Source: JBDKGH01 sp039798265
Lineage (GTDB): Bacteria; Bacteroidota; Bacteroidia; Flavobacteriales_D; Sanyastnellaceae
Direction: 5' to 3'
Length of the DNA: 64,000 nucleotides
NCBI GenBank assembly: GCA_039798265.1
Contig: JBDKGH010000103.1
Location: forward strand, 14,042 to 78,041
Shown here one piece after another: positions 24,780-33,491 of this stretch (the first letter of the stretch is position 1; the number at the start of each line of letters is the position of its first letter). A model generated the notes under the pieces. It searched no databases. It was given only the letters and a program-made list of their open reading frames with translations, and was not told the DNA's origin. Both the position numbers and the translations under genes were made by a program.

Positions 24780-25556
24780 ATGTCATTGATTACCTATCAA
24801 CAAGAAGGCGGAGTGGTTTATTTGCATTTAAACCGTCCCGACAAATTCAATAGTTTCAATCGCCCAATGGCATTGGAAATGCAAGAGCAACTGGACAAAT
24901 GCGGTGCTGATGCTTCCGTGCGTGCAGTGGTGATCACAGGCACAGGAAAAGCTTTTTGTGCAGGCCAAGATTTGCAAGAAGCCATTGATCCTAACGGACC
25001 AGGACTTCAGCGCATTCTTAGCGAAGGTTACAACCCCATTATAGAACGAATTCGCACCCTTGCGAAACCAGTTATCGCTGCTGTAAATGGCGTAGCTGCA
25101 GGTGCCGGAGCAAACATCGCTTTGGCTTGTGATATTGTTATAGCAACGGAATCCGCTTCATTCATTCAAGCCTTTTCTAAAATTGGTTTGATACCAGACA
25201 GCGGTGGAACGTATATGCTTCCTCGTTTGATCGGATTTCAAAAAGCAAGTGCATTGATGATGCTCGGTGATAAAGTGAGTGCACAAGAAGCTGAGCGCAT
25301 CGGTATGATCTATCGTTATTATCCCGATGCGGAGTTCGGCGAAAAAGTAAAAGCGCTTGCCGACCAAGTTTCACAAATGCCAACCAAAGGACTCGCCTTA
25401 ACCAAAAAAGCCCTGAATGCGGGACTCGTGAATACACTCGACCAACAACTAGCCGAAGAAGAAGTACTGCAAATACAAGCTGGAAATAGTTACGATTACA
25501 AAGAAGGAGTTCAAGCCTTTTTAGAAAAACGTGCACCACAGTTTTTGGGAAAATAA
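24780..25556 (+). CDS. enoyl-CoA hydratase/isomerase family protein, PaaG-like
   Basis: A 258-residue crotonase-fold protein. Oxyanion-hole elements are FCAGQDL (59-65) and VAAGAGANIALACD (105-118). The segment SFIQAFSKIGLIPDSGGTY (127-145) with D140 closely follows PaaG, the isomerase that converts epoxy-phenylacetyl-CoA to the oxepin form and also shifts double bonds of unsaturated acyl-CoAs. No other phenylacetate genes are nearby, so a general fatty-acid or delta3,delta2-enoyl isomerase role is as likely. Fits the usual length. Third gene of the operon. Confidence 0.85.
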   Translation: MSLITYQQEGGVVYLHLNRPDKFNSFNRPMALEMQEQLDKCGADASVRAVVITGTGKAFCAGQDLQEAIDPNGPGLQRILSEGYNPIIERIRTLAKPVIAAVNGVAAGAGANIALACDIVIATESASFIQAFSKIGLIPDSGGTYMLPRLIGFQKASALMMLGDKVSAQEAERIGMIYRYYPDAEFGEKVKALADQVSQMPTKGLALTKKALNAGLVNTLDQQLAEEEVLQIQAGNSYDYKEGVQAFLEKRAPQFLGK

Positions 25557-25567
25557 TACCGCACGGC

Positions 25568-25840
25568 ATGAATTGGATTTCCATACACGATCAGTTACCG
25601 GCTGACCAAGAAAGAGTGTTGGCTTTTGTGCCCAACAACAAAGTTTTTTTACCAGGTAAAACAGGCGAGTTTGAATTACGCGAAGTTATTGTGTTGAAAT
25701 TTTTAGCTGATTTCTACCCAGAGGGCAGCGAAAAAAGAGAAAAACACGGAGCACATTTTTGGCAAGGTGAGGGCAATTCTAATCACTTCTTCAAGGATGT
25801 GACCTTTTGGATGCCCATGCCTTCCGCACCAATTCACTAA
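25568..25840 (+). CDS. DUF551-like small protein
   Basis: A 90-residue soluble protein beginning NWISIHDQLPADQERVLAF and ending WMPMPSAP, the start and end signature of DUF551 (phage- and bacterium-borne proteins of unknown role; W..S....P and WMPLP-like termini). It lies 11 nt after the paaG-like gene and 20 nt before the DUF1572 gene, on the same strand, so it belongs to the operon. No function can be suggested. Confidence 0.72.
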   Translation: MNWISIHDQLPADQERVLAFVPNNKVFLPGKTGEFELREVIVLKFLADFYPEGSEKREKHGAHFWQGEGNSNHFFKDVTFWMPMPSAPIH

Positions 25841-25860
25841 CTTTTGATTACTTTAGTATT

Positions 25861-26394
25861 ATGTCAACAAGCAACTCTGACCTTATTCAAAACTGGCAAA
25901 AGATTTTTCGCCAGTACAAAGCATTGGGCGAAAAAGCCATGGTGCAAGTATCCGACGAACGACTTTTTTGGACCTTTTACAATGACTCGAATAGTGTAAG
26001 CATGATCGTGCAGCACATGAGTGGAAATATGCTTTCTCGCTTTACTAATTTCTTTGAAGAAGATGGAGAAAAGCCTTGGAGAAACCGAGATAAAGAATTT
26101 GAACTACTCATCAGCAGCCGCGAAGAAATGATGCTGGCATGGGATAAAGGATGGATGTGTTTCTTTGATGTTTTGGATCATCTCAGCCATGAAGATCTCG
26201 ATCGTAAAGTAATTATTCGAAACGAAGAGCACACTGTAACCGAAGCATTTCAACGGCAATTAGCCCACTATTCTTATCACGTAGGACAAATTGTGTTTTT
26301 ATCCAAAATGCTAGCAATAGAAAGTTGGAACAGCTTGAGTATTCCCAAGAATGGCTCCAGTGATTTTAATAACCAAATGATGGGAAGAGGCTAA
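25861..26394 (+). CDS. DUF1572/DinB-superfamily protein
   Basis: A 177-residue helical protein. The DinB-type four-helix fold is suggested by a histidine in HMSGN (about 57), and HYSYHVGQIVFLSKML near 140, where the H-x3-H pair is typical of metal-binding DinB/DUF1572 proteins. Enzymatic roles in this superfamily include thiol-dependent transferases; none can be assigned here. I chose ATG 25861 (MSTSNSDLIQ) over the open frame extension from 25807, which would overlap the DUF551 gene. A TACTTTAG, one mismatch from the -7 box, precedes it, so it may also have its own weak promoter. A terminator overlaps its stop codon. Confidence 0.82.
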   Translation: MSTSNSDLIQNWQKIFRQYKALGEKAMVQVSDERLFWTFYNDSNSVSMIVQHMSGNMLSRFTNFFEEDGEKPWRNRDKEFELLISSREEMMLAWDKGWMCFFDVLDHLSHEDLDRKVIIRNEEHTVTEAFQRQLAHYSYHVGQIVFLSKMLAIESWNSLSIPKNGSSDFNNQMMGRG

Positions 26395-26410
26395 ACGCCT
26401 CTTTTTTTTT
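26386..26410 (+). terminator. terminator with stop codon in its loop
   Basis: AGAGGC (26386-26391) / GCCTCT (26397-26402) with the DUF1572 TAA stop inside the 5-nt loop, followed by a long T run. Confidence 0.8.
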
Positions 26411-28634
26411 ACTGCTTAATCAATCGAGTTGTAACCGCACTATTCGAATCAGTGAACTGTAAAATGTAAACACCTATGGGCAGATCCTCGTTGGAAAAAG
26501 TGGTTATTCGTTGGTTCGCTTTTTTGCGAAGCAATTGACGACCATTGATATCATATAAAGTAAACTCACCAGTGGCATCTGCATTTTCGATCAACACATT
26601 CCATTCATGCGTAGATGGATTGGGATAAGCTTGTAAAGTAGCTTGTTTCCCGAATTCTTCCGTTCCTTCCCATATATCCAAGAAAAACGCAAGCCCCCCA
26701 CCTACTTGTCCCATCACGAGGTCGAGGAAGTTATCATTATTAAAGTCACCCAAAGCAACTGAAGATCGATCCCCTTCACGTTTGATCATACTCTCATCTG
26801 GCAATGAAGCTGCAAATTGGTCATTACCTAACACATCAATGGTATATACCTGTACTACTCCTGTTTCAGTGCCTAGAAATAACGTTGTGACATCAGGGAC
26901 ATATACAAAATGAGGCACAGAGTAACCGAAAATACCCAAGTAATTCGGAGCTACGATGTCCGCCAGAGTATCTTCAATCAATTGAAAATTTGCCACACTT
27001 GCAGTTCCAATATTTTTATAATAATTGATATTTCCTTCTTTTTCACCCACCAACAAATCGAGCAAGCCATCTTGATTCAAATCAAACAATTGTGGTGTGG
27101 CAAATTGTCCCACATCGAGCAAAGCTCCTGTATTATCGAGCAATTGAACCGGAGGAGATTGGTATCCATTGTCATTTTCAAACACCCGTACAAATCCATC
27201 TTGATCGCCCAAAATCAAATCCTTGTCCCCGTCGCTATCGATATCTCCGAAGGAAGGATGAACAGATTTTAGTTGAAGTGATAAAATATCTACCCAATTG
27301 GAATCGGCCAACTGCAACGCTTCGCCTATGTTTTCATAGAGATACAGTCGTGAAGTGAATTGATTGGCAGGATCATATTGTACCCGATTGGCTACAATCA
27401 AATCTATCAATCCATCGCCATTCACATCTTCTATGGCAGGTGCAGCGCCGAGACCCCAATCGATCATTCCTTCTTGCAAAAAAGCGTCGGTTACAAACTC
27501 AAAAACAGGACTCGTATTGGTTCCGTTGTTTTTATAGAGCCACAAACTTTTATGATCGAGAGCCGAAGCATTGGCGTTCGGACTTACCAAAAGATCTTTC
27601 ACTCCATCGTTTGTGACATCTTCATAAAATGCTCCTGGAAAAAGGGTCATGTTTACCGCGGGCGCTGCACCTCCTGAACTAAAAGGAAAGTCGTTGTTAA
27701 ACGTAATCGCACTATCAATGCCGCCTTCGGTATCTACCATCAGCAGTGACACCAAATTGGGTTCGGTAACATCGCCTAAAACAAGGTCCTTTACCCCATT
27801 ATTATCTAAATCCAGCGATAAGATGGTGCCTCCCGTGTGGCGAAAGGTATTTTCACCATTGGAAGAAATTTCGTTGGTGCGAGGATTATTCACATTCAAA
27901 TTGCAAGAGAAGGTATCCCCGTAGAAAATATCAAAACTCTCAGGGCTTTCGTTAAACATGCCATAACAGCGATTGGCACAGATATAATCCATTTCATCAC
28001 ACGTGCCATTTTCCACTTGCATTGATTTAAAATAATACATGGTGGTACTTTGCTCAGAGAAGGAGAAGATATCAATATCACCATCCTCATCGTAATCGAC
28101 AAAGGATGGAATATCGACACTGATGGTGTAAAGTGGAGCGTCGAAAGGATTGTTACCGATGGCATAATTGGCCTGAATTAGGTTACCGCCATTTGCAGGA
28201 GTAAACGCCAGTTCTCCGCCTGACACCGTGGTGTTATACCACACCAACATGCCACTTTGACTATTGGAACAAATATCCTTTTTTCCATCGCAATTGAAGT
28301 CGCGCATGAAGGCCCAGTTTTTCAGTGTACTGGGAAAAGCTGAATTGTATTGTAAAGTGTAGCGATATTTTGATTCTCCCGGTTGGGTGCTTTCGTTGAT
28401 GAAAATATTTACCCGCGCACTGATGCGATCAAACACAAACAAGTCTTCCCTTCCATCTTCATTGAAATCCGCGGTACTCACTTGCACTGAATTTAGGCCA
28501 CCTGCCCAGGGATTAGCCAATTGCCCGTTATGAGAAACAGAAGGATAGTCATAGGATCGTTCAAAAAAACTAATCAACTGTGCATTTCCTGTTAAGGACA
28601 ATAGCGCGAATACAAAGAGGCAATAGCTTTTCAT
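26409..28634 (-). CDS. exported FG-GAP/VCBS repeat protein with T9SS type-A sorting domain
   Basis: A 741-residue secreted protein with signal peptide (MKSYCLFVFALLSLTGNAQ). It contains many Asp-rich FG-GAP/VCBS blades such as DFNEDGREDLFVFD, DYDEDGDIDIFSF, DINGDGLIDLIVANR and DFNNDNFLDLVMGQ, which bind calcium and form a beta-propeller like integrin alpha chains. A Cys-containing insertion lies at about 215-245. The last ~75 residues (AYPNPSTHEWNVLIE, YDINGRQLLRKK, LPIGVYILQF, TRLIKQ) are a classic type-A T9SS sorting domain, recognised by PorU and attached to A-LPS or released. Expected at the cell surface; the ligand is unknown. Confidence 0.92.
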   Translation of the reverse strand: MKSYCLFVFALLSLTGNAQLISFFERSYDYPSVSHNGQLANPWAGGLNSVQVSTADFNEDGREDLFVFDRISARVNIFINESTQPGESKYRYTLQYNSAFPSTLKNWAFMRDFNCDGKKDICSNSQSGMLVWYNTTVSGGELAFTPANGGNLIQANYAIGNNPFDAPLYTISVDIPSFVDYDEDGDIDIFSFSEQSTTMYYFKSMQVENGTCDEMDYICANRCYGMFNESPESFDIFYGDTFSCNLNVNNPRTNEISSNGENTFRHTGGTILSLDLDNNGVKDLVLGDVTEPNLVSLLMVDTEGGIDSAITFNNDFPFSSGGAAPAVNMTLFPGAFYEDVTNDGVKDLLVSPNANASALDHKSLWLYKNNGTNTSPVFEFVTDAFLQEGMIDWGLGAAPAIEDVNGDGLIDLIVANRVQYDPANQFTSRLYLYENIGEALQLADSNWVDILSLQLKSVHPSFGDIDSDGDKDLILGDQDGFVRVFENDNGYQSPPVQLLDNTGALLDVGQFATPQLFDLNQDGLLDLLVGEKEGNINYYKNIGTASVANFQLIEDTLADIVAPNYLGIFGYSVPHFVYVPDVTTLFLGTETGVVQVYTIDVLGNDQFAASLPDESMIKREGDRSSVALGDFNNDNFLDLVMGQVGGGLAFFLDIWEGTEEFGKQATLQAYPNPSTHEWNVLIENADATGEFTLYDINGRQLLRKKANQRITTFSNEDLPIGVYILQFTDSNSAVTTRLIKQ

Positions 28635-28762
28635 GTTTCAATTTTAGTCATTTAGCGGTGGATCACAAAAACAATTCACCATGCACAATAGAAATCTTTC
28701 CATTTCGATATACCAATGAAACCTGTTATCCCCCATTTTTGAACCCGTAAAACCACAAGACA

Positions 28763-29284
28763 ATGTTGCAACCCATGAGTTTGGTCATTTTGGCCGTAAT
28801 CGTATTGATGATTTTCCTCGGTGTTTTTTTCCTTTTTGAACGATGGTTAAAACATCGCGAAAGAGAATGGGCCTTTATGCTCAAAACAGAAAACAATAAG
28901 GCGATGAGTCCTTTGCGCATATCAGCTTATGAGCGCACCATTATTATGCTCGAGCGCATAACTCCCACAAGCTTGGTCATGCGCCAAAATTTAATGGGCA
29001 AATCGGCGGGAGCCGTTCAATTGGAGTTGATCAAAGCCATTCGCGAGGAATTTGAGCTCAATGTTTCGCTTCAAATGTATATGTCAGAGGCCGCTTGGTC
29101 TCGAGTGGTGCGCGCCAAAGATGAAACAACCGAATTAGTGAAAATCGCCTTTTCACGGGTAACTCCGGAGAGTTCGGCGATTGACCTCAGTCGAGAAATT
29201 TTTCAGCTAGAAGCCATGACTGGTAATGCTTTAATCAAAGAAGCGATTATTGCTATTCGCACTGAAATTGCCCGACATTACTAA
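28763..29284 (+). CDS. small membrane-anchored protein of unknown function
   Basis: A 173-residue protein with one N-terminal membrane helix (about 5-26, SLVILAVIVLMIFLGVFFLF) followed by a basic stretch (ERWLKHRERE), then a soluble, mostly helical domain facing the cytosol. The conserved-looking pattern RISAYERTIIMLERITPTSLVMR and LIKAIREEFELNVSLQMYMSEAAW resembles an uncharacterised Bacteroidota family (I recall DUF7935, not verified). It converges with the fasciclin gene, overlapping it by 4 nt. No partner in the neighbourhood suggests a role. Confidence 0.8.
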   Translation: MLQPMSLVILAVIVLMIFLGVFFLFERWLKHREREWAFMLKTENNKAMSPLRISAYERTIIMLERITPTSLVMRQNLMGKSAGAVQLELIKAIREEFELNVSLQMYMSEAAWSRVVRAKDETTELVKIAFSRVTPESSAIDLSREIFQLEAMTGNALIKEAIIAIRTEIARHY

Positions 29285-29931
29285 GAATTGCGCATTTGCT
29301 TTTTTATTTTCTCCTTTTCAGAAGCGACTGATTTCAGTCGCTTTTGTATTTCTTGGGCAGGAAAATTCATGATTTCTCGCACCACTAATATTTCTCCTTT
29401 CTCCGTTGGGATTTGATTAGCGTATAAAATTTCATTGATGCGGCTCTGCCCCCAATCCACTTTATACGATTTTCCCAACGCGTTTTTTACTTCTGGATAA
29501 AACTCTGCTTTTTCCACAGAGAAAGGAGGCAAGATCATGTGCGCTCCCACGAACTCATTCAGCAAATCTTCGTTTTGTGGTTCCACCAAGGCATAGAGCA
29601 GTTCTTGATCTAAAGCGCGGAGGAGCTCATTGGTTGGGGCCATAACGAGGTATTTACCTAGCGCCACTTCTTTTCCCCATTTGCTTCCGGCCACCATACT
29701 ACCCCACAAGTTCAGGTTTTCTCCCGATTGCAAATAGATGAGTGCATTAGCAGTATTATTCAAAACACCTTTACCCGCATTTTTTCGAGCCATCATATCG
29801 GCTTTTGCCATACCCGTTAGATTAGTATCAGCCTGAACCGTAGGCTCCTCACTCTTTTTTTCCTCTGGTTTGGCCTGAGGAGCGCAGGAAATGAGTAAAG
29901 CCGTGCATGCGAAGAATAAAAGTTGTTTCAT
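29281..29931 (-). CDS. fasciclin-like lipoprotein
   Basis: A 216-residue lipoprotein: the N-terminus MKQLLFFACTALLISCAP has a lipobox ending at C16. After a short charged linker, one fasciclin-like (FAS1) domain spans about 55-195, suggested by LVMAPTNELLRAL, LLNEFVGAHMILPPFS, and an INEILYANQIPTEKGEILVV ending. FAS1 domains mediate adhesion and carotenoid or lipid contacts; the similarity is moderate, so the family call is a best fit. It is transcribed towards the membrane protein gene and overlaps its end by 4 nt. Confidence 0.72.
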   Translation of the reverse strand: MKQLLFFACTALLISCAPQAKPEEKKSEEPTVQADTNLTGMAKADMMARKNAGKGVLNNTANALIYLQSGENLNLWGSMVAGSKWGKEVALGKYLVMAPTNELLRALDQELLYALVEPQNEDLLNEFVGAHMILPPFSVEKAEFYPEVKNALGKSYKVDWGQSRINEILYANQIPTEKGEILVVREIMNFPAQEIQKRLKSVASEKEKIKKQMRNS

Positions 29932-29993
29932 CTTTCAAAATTGTAGGGCGAAAATAGCGGTTAGCCCTGACATTCCTCAGTCTTTCAAAATTT

Positions 29994-30022
29994 CAACAAG
30001 TTTTCCTGATTTACCCTTGTTG
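29994..30022. repeat. inverted repeat upstream of pckA
   Basis: CAACAAG (29994-30000) and CTTGTTG (30016-30022) form a 7-bp inverted repeat with a 15-nt spacer in the 290-nt region between the fasciclin gene and pckA. No T run follows, so it is not a terminator; a regulator site is possible. The rest of this region holds only the pckA promoter. Confidence 0.3.
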
Positions 30023-30173
30023 ACGAGAACCAAGATCTCTCACCTAAAAACCTATTTATCAAAGGATTTACCCCGCCACCTCTATTTTTAACATTCCCCT
30101 TAAAAGGTTGAAAAAAGAGTTATTTTTCTCCGCCTATTTCCAATTTTGGCAGCGTTCGTTCCGTTCTGTGATG

Positions 30174-30181
30174 TACTTTTG
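30174..30181 (+). promoter_or_regulatory. -7 box of pckA promoter
   Basis: TACTTTTG matches TAnnTTTG exactly, leaving a 40-nt leader to the ATG at 30222. A TTTTG at 30144-30148 is 25 nt upstream, slightly further than the usual -33 distance. Confidence 0.5.
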
Positions 30182-30221
30182 CACAGCTCGATTCAATGAA
30201 AGTCGAACCAAAAAACAAACA

Positions 30222-31835
30222 ATGACTCATATCGGAAAGAGGCCCGAAGGGGCTAATTTGGACTATTTAGGTCTAAAAAATTTGGCCACCGTTTACTGGA
30301 ACCTAACTCCAGCAGAATTGGTAGAAGAAACCCTCGCCTTAGGTCAGGGACAATTGACTAGCAGCGGAGCACTCGCTGTTGATACCGGAGAATTCACCGG
30401 TCGCTCTCCTAAAGATAAATTTATTGTAGCTGACGCAAAAACACAAGACAGTGTTTGGTGGAGCAACTTCAACATTCCATTTGATGGGCAAAAATTTGAA
30501 GCGCTTTTCAACCGTGTAGCAGCTTACCTCAAAGGACGCGAGCTTTATGTGCGTGATGCCTACGTATGCGCTGATCCTCGCTACCGCATGAACGTGCGTG
30601 TAGTTACAGAGTTCCCTTGGAGCAACATGTTTGCTTACAACATGTTCCTTCGTCCAAGTTCTGAAGAGCTCGAACACATTACTCCAGAGTGGCATGTAGT
30701 GTGTGCTCCAGGATTCATGGCTGAGCCAGAAATTGATGGAACACGTCAGCACAACTTTGCCATTATCGATTTTACAAAAAAGATTGCCTTAATCGGCGGT
30801 ACAGGTTATACCGGTGAAATCAAAAAAGGGATTTTCACTGTATTGAACTACGTTTTACCTCACGAAAAGAACGTGCTTTCCATGCACTGTTCGGCGAACG
30901 TCGGTAAAGATGGTGATACAGCAGTATTCTTCGGACTTTCAGGCACCGGTAAAACAACCCTTTCTAGTGACCCCAATCGTCGATTGATTGGCGATGATGA
31001 GCACGGGTGGACAGACACTACTGTTTTCAACTTTGAAGGCGGTTGTTATGCCAAAACCATTGATTTGACTCGTGAAAAAGAACCTCAAATTTTTGACGCG
31101 ATCAAGTTCGGTGCAATCTTAGAAAATATCGGTTACGGTGAAGATGGAGTAACTCCCGACTACACCAATAGTCACCGCACAGAAAATACCCGTGTAAGCT
31201 ACCCGATTAACCATATTGATAACATTATGGAACCGAGCTTGGGTGGTATTCCGAAGAATATTTTCTTCCTTACCTGCGATGCATTCGGCGTTTTGCCTCC
31301 TATCAGCAAATTGAACAAAGGCCAAGCAATGTATCAGTTCATTAGCGGATATACCGCTAAAGTAGCCGGAACAGAAGCTGGTATTACAGAGCCTACTACA
31401 ACGTTCTCTGCTTGTTTCGGAGCTCCATTCCTTCCTTTGCATCCAACCAAATATGCTGAAATGCTCGGTAAAAAAATCGACGAAAGCGGTGCTAAAGTTT
31501 GGTTGATCAATACTGGCTGGAGCGGCGGTGCTTATGGCACTGGCGAACGCATGAAGTTGAAGTATACACGTGCAATGATTACTGCTGCACTCGAAGGTAA
31601 ATTAGACCAAGCTGAGTACATTACTCATGAAGTATTTGGTTTAGCTATTCCTACCTCTTGTGAAGATGTTCCATCTGACCTTTTGAATCCTCGTAATACT
31701 TGGGCTGATAAGTCAGCTTACGATGCAAAAGCGAACGAATTAGCCGAGAAGTTCGTGAAGAACTTCGAGAAATTTAAGGAATTCGCGAACGATGAAATTC
31801 TTGCTGCTTCACCAAAAGTGAGCGCAAAAGTGTAG
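30222..31835 (+). CDS. pckA: phosphoenolpyruvate carboxykinase (ATP)
   Basis: This enzyme interconverts oxaloacetate plus ATP with PEP, CO2 and ADP, the first committed step of gluconeogenesis, in the cytosol. The protein is 537 residues from ATG 30222 (MTHIGKRPEG), the usual family length; the open frame extends 38 codons upstream over the promoter. Motifs: oxaloacetate site TGRSPKDKF at 59-67, kinase-1a P-loop GLSGTGKT at 238-245, and the metal-binding GDDEHGW at 257-263. It is monocistronic, with a terminator directly after. In Bacteroidota PEPCK can also work in the carboxylating direction. Confidence 0.97.
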   Translation: MTHIGKRPEGANLDYLGLKNLATVYWNLTPAELVEETLALGQGQLTSSGALAVDTGEFTGRSPKDKFIVADAKTQDSVWWSNFNIPFDGQKFEALFNRVAAYLKGRELYVRDAYVCADPRYRMNVRVVTEFPWSNMFAYNMFLRPSSEELEHITPEWHVVCAPGFMAEPEIDGTRQHNFAIIDFTKKIALIGGTGYTGEIKKGIFTVLNYVLPHEKNVLSMHCSANVGKDGDTAVFFGLSGTGKTTLSSDPNRRLIGDDEHGWTDTTVFNFEGGCYAKTIDLTREKEPQIFDAIKFGAILENIGYGEDGVTPDYTNSHRTENTRVSYPINHIDNIMEPSLGGIPKNIFFLTCDAFGVLPPISKLNKGQAMYQFISGYTAKVAGTEAGITEPTTTFSACFGAPFLPLHPTKYAEMLGKKIDESGAKVWLINTGWSGGAYGTGERMKLKYTRAMITAALEGKLDQAEYITHEVFGLAIPTSCEDVPSDLLNPRNTWADKSAYDAKANELAEKFVKNFEKFKEFANDEILAASPKVSAKV

Positions 31836-31858
31836 TCATTTTTCGATAATTTATTCTG

Positions 31859-31899
31859 AAAGGCCTTCTAGCACTCGCTTGAAGGCCTTTCCGTTTTTT
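31859..31899 (+). terminator. pckA terminator
   Basis: AAAGGCCTTC (31859-31868) / GAAGGCCTTT (31881-31890) with a 12-nt loop, then CCG and a T6 tract. Confidence 0.8.
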
Positions 31900-31963
31900 G
31901 GAATCGTTGTTAGTATTTCGCTATGAATACGTTAGTGTAATGTGAACACCTTTTCCGATCTTT

Positions 31964-32419
31964 GTGCCGCCTAAACACACCAAATTGACGTTGAACTTCC
32001 AATCCAACACGACCAAACTATGGGATCTCCCCACCGCTCGCATTCATTTGCGCGAGGATGGCATCGTTGTGTATGAGATGAAAGAAGGAACCGTTCAAAC
32101 GATCAAAGACTATCAAGAGATCGTTTTAACACTCATTCGAATCATTGGAACTAAAAAGCGACCAATGCTCACGATAGTCTCCAAAGGCGCCCAAGTGAAA
32201 CCAGATGCAATGGCGTATTCTCGAAAAGTAGAATACCTCATTCCTATCAATGCTATAGGTTTGGTAGTTCCAGGCCGCATGGAGTATGTGTTAGCCAAGG
32301 CTTATCAAGTCGTTCAAAAAACACACTTGGAACATAAAGTATTTTTCCACCAAGACGAAGCTATCGAATGGCTCAGTCAATACGTTCCGGAGGAAACTCA
32401 AATTCCTGTCGAGTTCTAA
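31964..32419 (+). CDS. small protein with STAS/SEC14-like pattern, unknown function
   Basis: About 151 residues if translation begins at GTG 31964; there is no ATG until the middle of the domain (MKEGTVQ), so a GTG or TTG start is needed and the exact start is uncertain. The sequence TARIHLREDGIVVYEMKEGT followed by a helix, a PMLTIVSKGA strand and a VVPGRMEYVLAKAYQVV helix is like alpha/beta STAS-like proteins seen in Bacteroidota (similar to DUF7793 as I recall it, unverified). It is soluble and lies 24 nt upstream of rsmE on the same strand, so it is likely the first gene of that operon. Confidence 0.72.
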   Translation: MPPKHTKLTLNFQSNTTKLWDLPTARIHLREDGIVVYEMKEGTVQTIKDYQEIVLTLIRIIGTKKRPMLTIVSKGAQVKPDAMAYSRKVEYLIPINAIGLVVPGRMEYVLAKAYQVVQKTHLEHKVFFHQDEAIEWLSQYVPEETQIPVEF

Positions 32420-32443
32420 TTTCGCACCTTATCTTCGGGCGCG

Positions 32444-33142
32444 ATGAATCTATTCTATCATCCTGACGCTGCTGCTGGTTCGACCATTCCTTTGGATATG
32501 GACGAAAGCAAACACCTACGTGCCTTTCGATTGGCCGAAGGTGAAATGGTAAAGCTGACCAATGGAAAAGGGCTTTGCCTTCACTGTACCGTTGAATGGC
32601 AAAACAAACAAGCCATATTAACGGCCATCAGAAGTGAAGAGATCACCAAAGATGCTCCTTCATTATCCATAGCTATAGCCCCCACAAAAAATAATGATCG
32701 CCTAGAATGGTTGGTTGAAAAAGCTATTGAACTCGGTATCCAACAAATCATACTCATCGAAGGAGACCATTCTGAACGCGCATTTGTAAAACAGGATCGA
32801 CTGCATCGCTTAGCCGTGGCTGCTTTAAAACAAAGTCAACGCTTTTGGCTACCCGAAATTTCCGAGATCTTATCTTTTGATCAATTGGTCCACTCTGCAC
32901 AAGCCGAACAAAAGTTCATTGCTCACTGCGCGGAAGATTCGGATAAAAAACGCTTAAAACATATTTGCCAAGCCGGAAAAAACACGCTGATCTGCATTGG
33001 GCCGGAAGGTGATTTTTCCGCACGCGAAATTGCCCTTGCAAAATCGGCAGGCTTTCAATCGGTGAGTCTTGGTGAAGCCCGTTTACGCACGGAAACCGCT
33101 GGGCTTTTTGCTGTTTCTACCTTTCAACTCATCAATCAATAA
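32444..33142 (+). CDS. rsmE: 16S rRNA (uracil-1498-N3)-methyltransferase
   Basis: A 232-residue SPOUT-class methyltransferase that methylates U1498 of 16S rRNA in the decoding region of the 30S subunit. The N-terminal PUA-like barrel begins MNLFYHPDA; the knotted C-terminal SAM site shows IGPEGDFSAREI, VSLGEARLRTETA, both hallmark RsmE motifs. A TATCTTCG, one mismatch from TAnnTTTG, lies 6 nt before the ATG, so it may be expressed both from this near-leaderless start and from the upstream gene. It is followed after 1 nt by the DUF4359 gene. Confidence 0.95.
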   Translation: MNLFYHPDAAAGSTIPLDMDESKHLRAFRLAEGEMVKLTNGKGLCLHCTVEWQNKQAILTAIRSEEITKDAPSLSIAIAPTKNNDRLEWLVEKAIELGIQQIILIEGDHSERAFVKQDRLHRLAVAALKQSQRFWLPEISEILSFDQLVHSAQAEQKFIAHCAEDSDKKRLKHICQAGKNTLICIGPEGDFSAREIALAKSAGFQSVSLGEARLRTETAGLFAVSTFQLINQ

Positions 33143-33143
33143 G

Positions 33144-33491
33144 ATGAAGAAAAAACTAATTATCATTCTCCTTTTCTTCACAGCAATTGTTGCTTCGGCT
33201 GTTTTTACCAATCCCTCGAAGAAGGACTTTCAAGAAAAAATGGAAGCCCGCATGAAGGAAGAATATGCCGAAGAAATATCGAGTCCTGTATTCAAAGATA
33301 TCGCCGCACTTGGGTTATCCTTTGTATCCAAAGTCATCGTTGACGATTGTCAGCGTGACGAATATTATGTCTGTTCTATTTATACTGTAGAACTTCCTAT
33401 TGGCACTTACCAATACCTTGGCGTGTTTGGTACTTTCATTCCGCTCCAAGAAAAAGATCCTATTAAAGACATTTCAACTGGTACTCCATGA
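33144..33491 (+). CDS. DUF4359 exported protein
   Basis: A 115-residue protein with an N-terminal hydrophobic segment (KKKLIIILLFFTAIVASAVF) that acts as a signal peptide or anchor. The mature part starts TNPSKKDFQEKM and has a YYVCSIYTVELPIGTYQYLGVFGTFIPL block; both fit DUF4359, a small family of unknown role found in cyanobacteria and Bacteroidota. Two cysteines (DDCQRDEYYVC) may form a disulfide outside the cytosol. I chose ATG 33144; the open frame reaches 25 codons upstream, inside rsmE. It overlaps the GH20 gene by ATGA. Confidence 0.78.
   Translation: MKKKLIIILLFFTAIVASAVFTNPSKKDFQEKMEARMKEEYAEEISSPVFKDIAALGLSFVSKVIVDDCQRDEYYVCSIYTVELPIGTYQYLGVFGTFIPLQEKDPIKDISTGTP

Noticed and set aside
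29994..30022. Inverted repeat upstream of pckA as replication origin element
   Set aside because: It does not contain DnaA boxes and no dnaA/dnaN neighbours are present.
30108..30221. 38-codon extension of pckA
   Set aside because: It spans the TACTTTTG promoter box and is not family-like.
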